A stretch of DNA of 64,000 nucleotides, from assembly GCA_001013295.1 (NCBI GenBank), contig LAZY01000053.1, forward strand, positions 1-64,000, read 5' to 3'. The position numbers and the translations under genes are program-made. Below, one piece after another: positions 40,209-47,700 of this stretch (position 1 is its first letter; every line of letters starts with the position of its first letter). This DNA is from Chryseobacterium indologenes. Lineage in GTDB: Bacteria > Bacteroidota > Bacteroidia > Flavobacteriales > Weeksellaceae. The notes under the pieces were generated by a model. That model did not search any database, had not been told where the DNA came from, and saw nothing but the letters and a program-made list of their open reading frames with translations.

Positions 40209-41144
40209 CTAAACAAACGAAATATTAACTTTTCCGTCCAATCGCCCATCAGTATAGATCACCAGTTCTTTACCTCTTGCGTTGATCTTGTTCCAATAGT
40301 AGTTTCCTGCAAATCTGCTTTCCAGTACTTCAGCTTCCTGTCCATTTTCTGTGACCTTTATTTCTTTGGGATAATAAGAAAATTTTGGGAGATTAAAATC
40401 TACCGCTTCGGTTTCATTAAAGATATTCACTTCTCCGAATAGTTTGGCGACGTAGGAATTGTAAGGTTGTTTGTAGGTTTCTTCGGGACTGTCGTTCTGA
40501 ATCAGTCTTCCGTTCTGAAGAATGACAATCTGGTCAAGCCATGGCATAATGTCCTGAAGCTCGTGAGTAGAAATGATAAGAGAGATTTTGCGTTGCTTTA
40601 CATATCGGAAAAGTCTTTCCCTGAGTTCAATTTTTCTTGGAAAATCGAGATTACTGAACGGCTCGTCCAGAATAAGCAGCTTGGGCAATACTGAAAGCGC
40701 TCTTGCAATGGCTACACGCTGTTGCTGGCCGCCACTCAGATATTTTGGAAGCACATTGGCAAATTCCTGAAGTCCTACTACTTCAAGAAGTTCCATCACG
40801 CTTTCTCTTTTTTGAGTTAAGTTGATATTCGAAATAAATTTTCCCACATTTTCAGCAACAGTCGCATAAGGCATCAGGTCAAAATTCTGTGCTACGAATT
40901 TCATTTCTGCCTCTCCGGGTACCAGATTTCCTTTAGGTCCTAAAAGACGGGTTCCGTTAAAAATGATCTCACCGCTTTGCCAGTCAAGAAGACCGTAGAT
41001 CAGGCTGAGCAGCGTTGATTTTCCACATCCGCTTTCTCCCGCCAGAGCAATGATTCTGTTTTCCTCAAACTGTAGATTAAGGTTCTGAAACAGGGGTTTT
41101 TCCGGATTGTGAGAGAAAAATAAATTGTTTATTTCTAATAGCAT
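40209..41144 (-). CDS. ABC transporter ATP-binding protein (PotA/FbpC-like)
   Basis: This 311-residue ATPase has Walker A G-E-S-G-C-G-K-S-T (36-44), signature L-S-G-G-Q-Q-Q-R-V near 136-144, Walker B L-L-I-L-D-E-P near 155-161, and the H-loop S-T-H. A C-terminal regulatory region of about 90 residues with beta strands resembles a TOBE-type domain, as in PotA and FbpC importers. No permease or binding protein is adjacent. A TACATTTG box ends 4 nt before the ATG. Confidence 0.8.
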   Translation of the reverse strand: MLLEINNLFFSHNPEKPLFQNLNLQFEENRIIALAGESGCGKSTLLSLIYGLLDWQSGEIIFNGTRLLGPKGNLVPGEAEMKFVAQNFDLMPYATVAENVGKFISNINLTQKRESVMELLEVVGLQEFANVLPKYLSGGQQQRVAIARALSVLPKLLILDEPFSNLDFPRKIELRERLFRYVKQRKISLIISTHELQDIMPWLDQIVILQNGRLIQNDSPEETYKQPYNSYVAKLFGEVNIFNETEAVDFNLPKFSYYPKEIKVTENGQEAEVLESRFAGNYYWNKINARGKELVIYTDGRLDGKVNISFV

Positions 41145-41148
41145 ATTA

Positions 41149-41156
41149 CAAATGTA
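41149..41156 (-). promoter_or_regulatory. -7 box 4 nt before the ABC ATPase start
   Basis: Minus-strand TACATTTG ends 4 nt before ATG 41144, predicting a leaderless or very short 5' UTR. A TTG at 41176-41174 lies 17 nt upstream, a slightly short spacer. Confidence 0.45.
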
Positions 41157-41219
41157 AGGTTTTTATGAAAACACAATTTTTTTTATTATATTAGCGGAAG
41201 TAATAAAAATAAATCAAAA

Positions 41220-41879
41220 ATGAGAAAAAAACTGTTTTCGTTGGCTATTCCTGCTTTATTCGTTGCTGCTGTAATGGTTTCTTGTAAAAAAGACAAACCG
41301 CTTACCAGTGAGAGTAATGAGGTGACAACTACCAAAGATGGTAGCCAGTACACTTTGGATACGCTAAACAGTAAGGTTGAATGGAAAGGATATAAAGTAT
41401 TTAAATCTGAAAATACAAGCCACTTTGGAACCATCAAGTTTGAAAGCGGTGACGTGACGGTGAAAGACGGAAAACTGGAAAGCGGTAAATTTGTTGCTGA
41501 TATGAACTCATTGACTTCTGTGGATCTGAAAGACAGCCCGGAAGATATGGGGAAATTGAATGGACATCTTAAGAGCGGTGACTTCTTTGAAGTGGAAAAA
41601 TTCCCTACTGCTTCTTATGAAATTACAAAAGTGACTCCTGCCACGGAAGGAGATTACAATACCCTTTTGGATGGTAACCTTACCATTAAAGGAATTACAA
41701 AATCTGTTCAGTTCAAAGCGAATGTTTCTGTAAAAGAAGGAGAGGTGAGTGTAGCGACTGAGCCAAAGGATATTAAGAGAGAAGAGTTTGGCGTAAAATT
41801 CCAGGCTCCAGCTGAAAACGGAGTGATCAAAGATGAGGTAACTCTTCAGATCAACGTAAAAGCTTTAGAAAAGAAATAA
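41220..41879 (+). CDS. YceI-family lipoprotein
   Basis: The 219-residue lipoprotein has a lipobox M-V-S-C (Cys22). The YceI-like domain is a lipocalin-type beta barrel, with Y-T-L-D-T-L-N-S-K-V-E-W-K-G near 44-57, then F-P-T-A-S-Y-E-I near 122-129, and T-I-K-G-I-T-K-S-V near 149-157. Members bind isoprenoid or other hydrophobic ligands in the periplasm. It is the first gene in a plus-strand run, followed by pheS after a terminator. Confidence 0.9.
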   Translation: MRKKLFSLAIPALFVAAVMVSCKKDKPLTSESNEVTTTKDGSQYTLDTLNSKVEWKGYKVFKSENTSHFGTIKFESGDVTVKDGKLESGKFVADMNSLTSVDLKDSPEDMGKLNGHLKSGDFFEVEKFPTASYEITKVTPATEGDYNTLLDGNLTIKGITKSVQFKANVSVKEGEVSVATEPKDIKREEFGVKFQAPAENGVIKDEVTLQINVKALEKK

Positions 41880-41911
41880 TTTTTTTATTTAAGTGAAATA
41901 AGTGATTGAAG

Positions 41912-41935
41912 TCTGCCTCCCGAAAAAGAGGCAGA
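41912..41935 (+). terminator. Terminator after the YceI gene
   Basis: An 8-bp stem (TCTGCCTC/GAGGCAGA) with an 8-nt loop is followed by seven T residues, a textbook Rho-independent terminator. Confidence 0.85.
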
Positions 41936-41974
41936 TTTTTTTATGAGTCAATTAATTATTAAACTTAAAAGTCG

Positions 41975-41982
41975 TATTTTTG
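41975..41982 (+). promoter_or_regulatory. Putative -7 box for pheS
   Basis: TATTTTTG fits TAnnTTTG, 26 nt before the ATG at 42009. There is no matching -33 TTTG at the expected distance. Confidence 0.5.
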
Positions 41983-42008
41983 CAAAACATTTTTGAAAGG
42001 GTAAAATA

Positions 42009-43019
42009 ATGATAGAAAAGATAGAAGAACTACTGATCGAAGTAAACGGCTTCAATGCTACCTCTAAGGAAGACATCGAAAACTTCCGAATCAAGTACAA
42101 CGGTAAAAAAGGGGTTCTGAATGATTTTTACGAAACATTAAAAGAAGTTCCTAACGACCAGAAGAAAGATTTCGGACAGAAGATCAATACTTTGAAGCAG
42201 GCAGTTGCCTTAAAATTAGAAGATTTGAAAAATGCTTCTGCGTCTTCTATTGTCCTGGAAAAAGAAGATCTTACAAGACCTGCCTTTCCATTGGAATTGG
42301 GTTCAAGACACCCGATCAACCTGGTTAAAAACAGAATTATTGAAATCTTTAAATCGATTGGTTTTGCAGTAGCAGACGGACCTGAGATTGAAGATGACTG
42401 GCACAACTTTACAGCGCTGAACCTTCCGGAATACCACCCGGCAAGAGATATGCAGGATACGTTCTTCATAGAGCAGAATCCGGATATTCTTTTGAGAACA
42501 CATACTTCTTCTGTTCAGACTCGTTATATGGAAGAAAACCAACCGCCGATCAGAATTTTATCTCCGGGAAGAGTTTTCAGAAATGAAGCTATTTCTTCAC
42601 GTTCTCACTGTATCTTCCACCAGATTGAAGGATTATATATTGATGAAAATGTAAGCTTTGCAGACCTGAAGCAAACCATCCAGTTCTTTACAACTGAGCT
42701 TTTCGGAAAGTCTAAGATCAGAATGAGACCTTCATTCTTCCCGTTCACAGAGCCAAGTGCTGAGATTGATGTGTACTGGGGACTGAATTCTGAAACTGAT
42801 TACAGAATTACCAAAGGAACAGGTTGGCTGGAAATCATGGGTTGTGGAATGGTAGATCCTGCCGTATTGAAGAATGTGAATATCGATGCTGAGAAATATT
42901 CAGGGTATGCATTCGGAATGGGAATCGAACGAATTACCATGCTGCTGTACCAGATGAGTGACATCAGAATGTTCTTTGAAAACGACATCAGAACACTAGA
43001 ACAGTTCAAAACTTTATAA
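42009..43019 (+). CDS. pheS: Phenylalanyl-tRNA synthetase alpha subunit
   Basis: PheS charges tRNA-Phe as the alpha part of an alpha2-beta2 enzyme. The 336-residue protein has the N-terminal coiled coil (residues 1-80, with the K-Y-N-G-K-K-G-V-L segment). The class II catalytic core has motif 2 (R-N-E-A-I-S-S-R-S-H-C-I-F-H-Q-I-E-G-L near 189-207) and motif 3 (G-M-G-I-E-R-I-T-M near 303-311). The beta subunit is not adjacent, since the next gene is on the other strand. Spacing and terminator show it is monocistronic. Confidence 0.96.
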   Translation: MIEKIEELLIEVNGFNATSKEDIENFRIKYNGKKGVLNDFYETLKEVPNDQKKDFGQKINTLKQAVALKLEDLKNASASSIVLEKEDLTRPAFPLELGSRHPINLVKNRIIEIFKSIGFAVADGPEIEDDWHNFTALNLPEYHPARDMQDTFFIEQNPDILLRTHTSSVQTRYMEENQPPIRILSPGRVFRNEAISSRSHCIFHQIEGLYIDENVSFADLKQTIQFFTTELFGKSKIRMRPSFFPFTEPSAEIDVYWGLNSETDYRITKGTGWLEIMGCGMVDPAVLKNVNIDAEKYSGYAFGMGIERITMLLYQMSDIRMFFENDIRTLEQFKTL

Positions 43020-43024
43020 AAAAT

Positions 43025-43048
43025 AAACCTCCGGAGCTCCGGAGGTTT
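43025..43048 (+). terminator. Terminator after pheS
   Basis: A perfect 24-nt palindrome (AAACCTCCGGAG and complement), 5 nt after the pheS stop, is followed by TTTTG and a T-rich run. The gap to 43248 holds no gene. Confidence 0.85.
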
Positions 43049-43248
43049 TGTTTTTAATTACTGACCTAAGAAACAAAACGTAATTAAAAACTGATCTTAT
43101 TGAAAAATTTACACGTGTCTGTTTCTTATGTCTATACTCCGGTTCGAATCCGCAAGGCATCCGATGAAGTATTGACATGCTGTATCTGATATACCGCTCT
43201 ATAATAAAGACAACCGATCCTTTGAATCTATTACATTGAAAATGAAAA

Positions 43249-43273
43249 ATGCCTGTAAAAAATTTACAGACAT
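43249..43273 (-). terminator. Terminator after the DUF3108 gene
   Basis: ATGCCTGTAA and TTACAGACAT form a 10-bp stem (one C/A-type mismatch, G-T wobble on the minus strand), 28 nt beyond the stop and followed on the minus strand by a T-run. Confidence 0.65.
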
Positions 43274-43300
43274 CTAGATTAAAAAAAACTAATTATTGGT

Positions 43301-44071
43301 TTACTTAGTAAACTTTAAAGGATATTTTACATTCTTATAGTCGTCAATACTTGCTTTCAAAGAACCTACGGCCAACTCTGCTTTTAAAAGCATAGGGATA
43401 TGATTGGCATCATTGGAAACCCACATCGTTACCCCTTCTTTTTCTTTAAATACTCTTCCGCTTTTTACTGAAGGAATAATTTTCAGACAGTTGATCGTCC
43501 CGAATTTGGTCTTCAGGTTTTCTGTTCCTACTACTTTCAGCTGGAAAGGAAACATTTCATCATCGATCCATACGTTCATATTGATAATAGTTCCTACTTT
43601 CAGTTCATCAGGGCTTTTGCTTCTCAGGTAATAAAAGCATGAAAGCATATCCTGAACTCCTTTCACAGATTTCAGTACCTTAGAACCATTGGCAGGTGTT
43701 TTTTTATCGGTTAAAATCAAAGTATTGTTATCATGATTGAAGACCGTTTCAAGATGCTGGCGATAGCTTCCTTCTCTTACATTTCTTACATAAAAGCTGG
43801 GTAAACCCGTTTCAGTATTGATGAAGCTTTCATATAGGTCTTCTACTTTAAAAAAGGCTTTTACTGCACCTGTAGTTTGCCCGGTCCCTTTTACATACAA
43901 ATGAGGTACTCCTTTATAGTTGGTCTTTTGGGTAGTAAGATTAGCTGTTCCTGCATTCAGAAAGCCGTAGTGAATTCTAAGCGTAATAGATTCACCATCT
44001 GCAACATTATCAATCTGAGCCGAACCTAAAAAGAATATAAGTACTGCAAAAAGGTTTAAAATTTTCTTCAT
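43301..44071 (-). CDS. DUF3108 domain secreted protein
   Basis: The 256-residue protein has a signal peptide (M-K-K-I-L-N-L-F-A, cleaved near S-A-Q). Its beta-rich body fits DUF3108, with I-H-Y-G-F-L-N-A-G-T-A near 33-43, F-K-V-E-D-L-Y-E-S near 79-87, and a strand ending M-L-L-K-A-E-L-A-V-G. DUF3108 proteins are of unknown role, possibly outer-membrane associated. A TAAATTTG box is 26 nt upstream. Confidence 0.75.
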   Translation of the reverse strand: MKKILNLFAVLIFFLGSAQIDNVADGESITLRIHYGFLNAGTANLTTQKTNYKGVPHLYVKGTGQTTGAVKAFFKVEDLYESFINTETGLPSFYVRNVREGSYRQHLETVFNHDNNTLILTDKKTPANGSKVLKSVKGVQDMLSCFYYLRSKSPDELKVGTIINMNVWIDDEMFPFQLKVVGTENLKTKFGTINCLKIIPSVKSGRVFKEKEGVTMWVSNDANHIPMLLKAELAVGSLKASIDDYKNVKYPLKFTK

Positions 44072-44096
44072 ATCAAGACATTTACAAAAACATTGC

Positions 44097-44104
44097 CAAA
44101 TTTA
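44097..44104 (-). promoter_or_regulatory. Putative -7 box for the DUF3108 gene
   Basis: Minus-strand TAAATTTG lies 25 nt before the ATG at 44071. A possible TTTG is 24 nt upstream, longer than usual. Confidence 0.4.
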
Positions 44105-44182
44105 AAATCTTCATTGATAGATATTTGACAAATCTCAGGTTTTTATTTAGAATCAATTAAATATGCTTCGCATTAAAATTAG

Positions 44183-44190
44183 TAAATTTG
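44183..44190 (+). promoter_or_regulatory. Putative -7 box for ferredoxin reductase gene
   Basis: TAAATTTG lies 33 nt before the ATG at 44223. The -33 region has no clear TTTG. Confidence 0.4.
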
Positions 44191-44222
44191 CACTTACATG
44201 TATAATTAAATTATCTTAAATT

Positions 44223-45278
44223 ATGATAACCACTGATATATTGATCATAGGTGCGGGGCCTACAGGACTTTTTGCAGTTTTTGAAGCTGGTTTATTGAAA
44301 ATGAAGTGTCACATTATTGATGCGCTTCCACAGCCGGGAGGGCAGCTGGCTGAACTTTATCCTAAAAAACCTATTTTCGATATTCCGGGGTATCCTTCAG
44401 TGAACGCTGGAGAATTGGTGGATAATTTAATGGAGCAGATCAAGCAGTTCCAACCAGGATTTACTTTGGGAGAAACAGCTGTTTCTTATACTAAGGTTGA
44501 TGACGAGTGGTTTGAGGTAGTTACAAACAAAGGAACGGTTCACAGATGTAAAGCGATCGCTATTGCAGGTGGATTGGGAACTTTTGAACCTAGAAAACCT
44601 ACTTTTGAAAATGTAGCGGATTATGAGGAAAAAGGATTGGAATATTTCGTTAAAGAACCTGAGCACTTCAGAAACAAAAAAGTAGTAATCGCCGGAGGTG
44701 GAGATTCTGCGCTTGACTGGAGTATTTTCCTTTCTAATGTAGCAAGCGAAGTTACTTTGATTCACAGAAGAAATGAGTTCAGAGGGGCTTTGGATTCTGT
44801 AGAAAAAGTTCAGGACCTTAAAAACCAGGGAAAAATCAAATTAATTACCCCTGCTGAAGTTACCGGTATCAAAGGAGACGGAAAAGTAGAAGCAATCACT
44901 GTAGAAAAAGAAGGAGAAGAAGCTTATGATATTGAAACGGATTACTTTATTCCTTTATTCGGATTGACTCCGAAGTTGGGGGAGATCGGAAACTGGGGAC
45001 TGAATATCGAGAAAAATGCTATTGTGGTAAACAACGCGCTTGATTATCAGACCAACATTGATGGTATCTATGCCATTGGAGACATCAACACTTACCCTGG
45101 AAAACTGAAGTTGATTCTTTGTGGTTTCCACGAGGCTACTTTGATGTGTCAGAGTGTATATAACAGACTGAATCCTGGTAAAAAATTCGTATTAAAATAT
45201 ACAACAGTAAGTGGGGTAGACGGATTCGACGGAAGCCGTAAAGAAGCAGAGAAGGCTGTTGTGAAAAAAATTGACTAA
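44223..45278 (+). CDS. Thioredoxin-reductase-like ferredoxin-NADP(+) reductase
   Basis: This 351-residue FAD/NAD(P) oxidoreductase has the FAD motif I-I-G-A-G-P-T-G near 8-15, the I-A-G-G-G-D-S-A-L-D segment of the NADPH-binding domain, and the Y-A-I-G-D-I-N motif near 282-288. It lacks the redox-active C-x-x-C of thioredoxin reductase, fitting the YumC-type ferredoxin reductase. The gene for a 2Fe-2S ferredoxin starts 12 nt after its stop, strongly supporting an electron-transfer pair. Confidence 0.88.
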   Translation: MITTDILIIGAGPTGLFAVFEAGLLKMKCHIIDALPQPGGQLAELYPKKPIFDIPGYPSVNAGELVDNLMEQIKQFQPGFTLGETAVSYTKVDDEWFEVVTNKGTVHRCKAIAIAGGLGTFEPRKPTFENVADYEEKGLEYFVKEPEHFRNKKVVIAGGGDSALDWSIFLSNVASEVTLIHRRNEFRGALDSVEKVQDLKNQGKIKLITPAEVTGIKGDGKVEAITVEKEGEEAYDIETDYFIPLFGLTPKLGEIGNWGLNIEKNAIVVNNALDYQTNIDGIYAIGDINTYPGKLKLILCGFHEATLMCQSVYNRLNPGKKFVLKYTTVSGVDGFDGSRKEAEKAVVKKID

Positions 45279-45290
45279 TTTTGCAGAATT

Positions 45291-45620
45291 ATGTCAGATA
45301 TTAATATTAAAATCACCGACAGAGAAGGGGTAACCCATGATGTCGTAGCGCCTACGGATATGTCCATGAATCTAATGGAAATTATCCGTTCCTATGAATT
45401 GGCAGAAGAAGGTACTATTGGGGTATGTGGCGGAATGGCGATGTGCGCTTCTTGCCAGGTATATGTAATCAATGATCCAGGTCTTGAACCAATGGGAGAT
45501 GAAGAAGATGCCATGCTTGCTGAAGCTTTCCACGTGAAAGATAACAGCCGATTAGGATGCCAGCTGCACATAGTAGATGAGATGGAGGGACTTGAAGTGG
45601 AAATTGCTCCTTATCCTTAG
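45291..45620 (+). CDS. 2Fe-2S ferredoxin
   Basis: The 109-residue protein has four cysteines, Cys46, Cys52, Cys55 and Cys90, in the C-x5-C-x2-C...C spacing of adrenodoxin/Fdx-type 2Fe-2S ferredoxins (V-C-G-G-M-A-M-C-A-S-C and R-L-G-C-Q-L). It is acidic around the cluster, as expected for partner docking. It starts 12 nt after the reductase stop, so both are in one operon and it is the likely partner. A TAATTTTG box overlaps the reductase stop and might give an extra promoter. Confidence 0.92.
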   Translation: MSDINIKITDREGVTHDVVAPTDMSMNLMEIIRSYELAEEGTIGVCGGMAMCASCQVYVINDPGLEPMGDEEDAMLAEAFHVKDNSRLGCQLHIVDEMEGLEVEIAPYP

Positions 45621-45644
45621 AAAATATTTTTTAATCTTAATAAG

Positions 45645-45673
45645 AAACCCGTTCGGATCTTCCGGACGGGTTT
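45645..45673 (+). terminator. Terminator after the ferredoxin gene
   Basis: A 13-bp stem (AAACCCGTTCGGA/TCCGGACGGGTTT, one G-T wobble) with a TCT loop and TTTT tail lies 25 nt after the stop. It can also end the minus-strand unit from the right. Confidence 0.9.
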
Positions 45674-45692
45674 TGTTTTTATAGCAACTGTT

Positions 45693-46058
45693 TTATTTTG
45701 GAGAACAGATATATTCGTGTCTGATGACAGTATCTTCTTTGATGATTTCGAAATAATTATCTCCTTCATTTTTTATAAAATAATCTCCCTGTTCTATTTC
45801 ATCTTTATAAGAACTCCACCATTGGCTGTTTTCAGAGCATTGACAGGGCATAAAGGTATAAGGAGTAGTGCCTGTTAAGGTAAGAGACTTTATCCCTTCA
45901 ATATTTTCTACTTTAATCCGACATTTCTGCTTTTTGATTCTTTCCATTATTGTTTTGCAGTCGTCACTGAAATAAGAAGAAAGGGCGGGTACAATACCGA
46001 ATATCGTTAGAAATGTTATTGCAATTCCAAGCATTTCTTTATTAACGTTGTAGTTCAT
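45693..46058 (-). CDS. Small membrane-anchored hypothetical protein
   Basis: The 121-residue product has a single transmembrane helix (about 10-28: L-G-I-A-I-T-F-L-T-I-F-G-I-V) followed by a soluble domain. The domain contains the cysteines D-D-C, K-Q-K-C-R, C-Q-C and the final Y-I-C-S, suggesting an extracytoplasmic disulfide-rich domain. It is the last gene of a minus-strand unit, 19 nt beyond the LOG-like gene start region. No family is recognised. Confidence 0.55.
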   Translation of the reverse strand: MNYNVNKEMLGIAITFLTIFGIVPALSSYFSDDCKTIMERIKKQKCRIKVENIEGIKSLTLTGTTPYTFMPCQCSENSQWWSSYKDEIEQGDYFIKNEGDNYFEIIKEDTVIRHEYICSPK

Positions 46059-46076
46059 ATAAAGATTTTGGAAAGT

Positions 46077-46658
46077 TTAAATTTTATCCTTAGAAATCCA
46101 CTTCCCAACCGTAGGAGCTTCATAATTTCTCATCTTTTCCAGAAGATCATCAATTGTATCGCTGATCAGAAGCATATCTCTGTTTACTTGCTTTAGAAAT
46201 CCTTTAGCCACCATATTCTGAACAAGATTGATCAGGTCATCATAAAACCCGTCAATATTTAAGATGGCGATCGGTTTTTTGTGAAGACCAAGCTGTGCCC
46301 AGGTGATCATTTCGAAAAATTCTTCTAACGTTCCGTAGCCACCGGGAAGAACGATCACTCCATCACAAAGCTCATTCATTTTGGTTTTTCTCTCATGCAT
46401 CGTTTCTACGAGAACCAGTTTGGTAAGGCTTTTATGAGCAATTTCTTTAGCTTGTAAAAAATGGGGGAGAACTCCTGTTACCTTGCCGTTTTCGCTTAAT
46501 ACTCCGTTGGCAATAGTTCCCATTAAACCGGTTTCAGAGCCGCCGTAAATTAATTGTATATTTTGTTTTGCTAAAGTCTGGCCAAGCAGAAATGCCTGTT
46601 CTTCATAAATTTTATCTGTGCCGAAACTTGAGCCACAGAATACAGTAATACTTTTCAT
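46077..46658 (-). CDS. LOG-family protein (TIGR00730-type)
   Basis: The 193-residue protein is of the LOG family (cytokinin-activating nucleoside 5'-monophosphate phosphoribohydrolase type). It has the Rossmann-like start F-C-G-S-S-F-G near 7-13, the Y-G-G-S-E-T-G-L-M-G segment near 39-48, and the key P-G-G-Y-G-T-L-E-E motif near 105-113. In bacteria it hydrolyses nucleotide monophosphates to free base and ribose 5-phosphate; its role here is inferred. The upstream gene stops 7 nt away. Confidence 0.88.
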   Translation of the reverse strand: MKSITVFCGSSFGTDKIYEEQAFLLGQTLAKQNIQLIYGGSETGLMGTIANGVLSENGKVTGVLPHFLQAKEIAHKSLTKLVLVETMHERKTKMNELCDGVIVLPGGYGTLEEFFEMITWAQLGLHKKPIAILNIDGFYDDLINLVQNMVAKGFLKQVNRDMLLISDTIDDLLEKMRNYEAPTVGKWISKDKI

Positions 46659-46665
46659 ATTAATT

Positions 46666-47634
46666 TTATTTGCAAAAATCTTTTAAATAATTTCTAACTT
46701 CAAAGTCTGTTATACTTCCTGCTTTGTTAAAACTTGTACAGGCATTGTCATTCTGGTTTAAGATTAAATATGATATTCCTAATAAAATATAAGCTTCACG
46801 TACAGATGGATTAAATTCAATATCTCGTACTTGTATTCCATCTAATTTGCTAAGGGTCTTTACTGTTTTTTCAAAATTATTTTTATAAAAATAAGTATAC
46901 CCAGTATTTAATATTGAATATAATTCTTTTTCCTCTTTTGTTTTTAAATTTCCTACCCATTTTTGAAAATACTTTTCAAAAGTGATTACCATATCTTTCC
47001 GATATGGATTTTCGAAGTATTCTTCTGCTTTTTTTAAAGCTTGAATAAATTGTGAATGATATTGTGGGGTAAATGGATCAATAATTTTAATTTGAGTAAT
47101 CTTATTATCTTTTGTTAATATAAATTCTGCTTTAAAATAGGAATCATCATCACTTTTGTAGGAATCGTCAGAAATATGATTCATTACGAACCTATCAAAT
47201 GTCTTTTCATTATTAAATATAGGTTTAATGATTTGATTTGCAATGATTACGGTGTCATTTTTAACAAAATCAATTTTTGGATTAAACTCAGGATTCTTTT
47301 TTGCAAAATCATTCTTTTTTAAAAAGGCATATATTTCATTATCTTCCTGAACCAGTAAATATTGTTCTTCATACCAATATTTTAAATCTCTGTTTTCCAG
47401 TTTTATATGGTCTTTTGAAAAAACAGCTGCAAATTTCTGGTCATTGACGATTAATTCATTAGGCTTTATTTTATAAGAAAGAAAGATAGAGTATTTGCGA
47501 TTGTTTATTTCTACATTTTTTCCATTGACCAGATATGCTCTGTCCAGAAACCATTCTCCAATTAATTTTTGTGACTGAGAATAAGTTTTAATACAAATGA
47601 TGAAGTAGAGTAATAATAGTAATTTTTTTTTCAT
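46666..47634 (-). CDS. Secreted hypothetical protein with TPR-like end
   Basis: ATG 47634 gives a signal peptide (K-K-K-L-L-L-L-L-Y-F, cleaved near Y-S-Q); the longer frame would add 10 residues. The 322-residue protein has a beta-rich N-terminal half (L-I-G-E-W-F-L-D-R-A near 23-32) like the lipocalin/DUF-type start found in Flavobacteriia secreted proteins. The C-terminal region (A-Y-I-L-L-G-I-S-Y-L-I-L-N-Q-N-D-N-A) looks like a TPR repeat. No function is known. Confidence 0.6.
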   Translation of the reverse strand: MKKKLLLLLYFIICIKTYSQSQKLIGEWFLDRAYLVNGKNVEINNRKYSIFLSYKIKPNELIVNDQKFAAVFSKDHIKLENRDLKYWYEEQYLLVQEDNEIYAFLKKNDFAKKNPEFNPKIDFVKNDTVIIANQIIKPIFNNEKTFDRFVMNHISDDSYKSDDDSYFKAEFILTKDNKITQIKIIDPFTPQYHSQFIQALKKAEEYFENPYRKDMVITFEKYFQKWVGNLKTKEEKELYSILNTGYTYFYKNNFEKTVKTLSKLDGIQVRDIEFNPSVREAYILLGISYLILNQNDNACTSFNKAGSITDFEVRNYLKDFCK

Positions 47635-47649
47635 GGTTAAAAAATTAAA

Positions 47650-47679
47650 AATATCCAAAATCAAAAGACTTTGGATATT
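47650..47679 (-). terminator. Terminator after pepD
   Basis: A 10-bp stem (AATATCCAAA/TTTGGATATT) with a 10-nt loop lies 21 nt beyond the pepD stop and just upstream of the secreted-protein start, so it separates the two transcripts at least in part. Confidence 0.7.
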
Positions 47680-47700
47680 GAATATAGTTATTTTGCTATT

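Noticed and set aside
43136..43165. tRNA-like T-arm (GGTTCGAATCC) in the pheS downstream gap
   Set aside because: The T-stem is not fully paired and no acceptor, D- or anticodon arm can be built around it, so it is neither a tRNA gene nor a clear remnant or att site.
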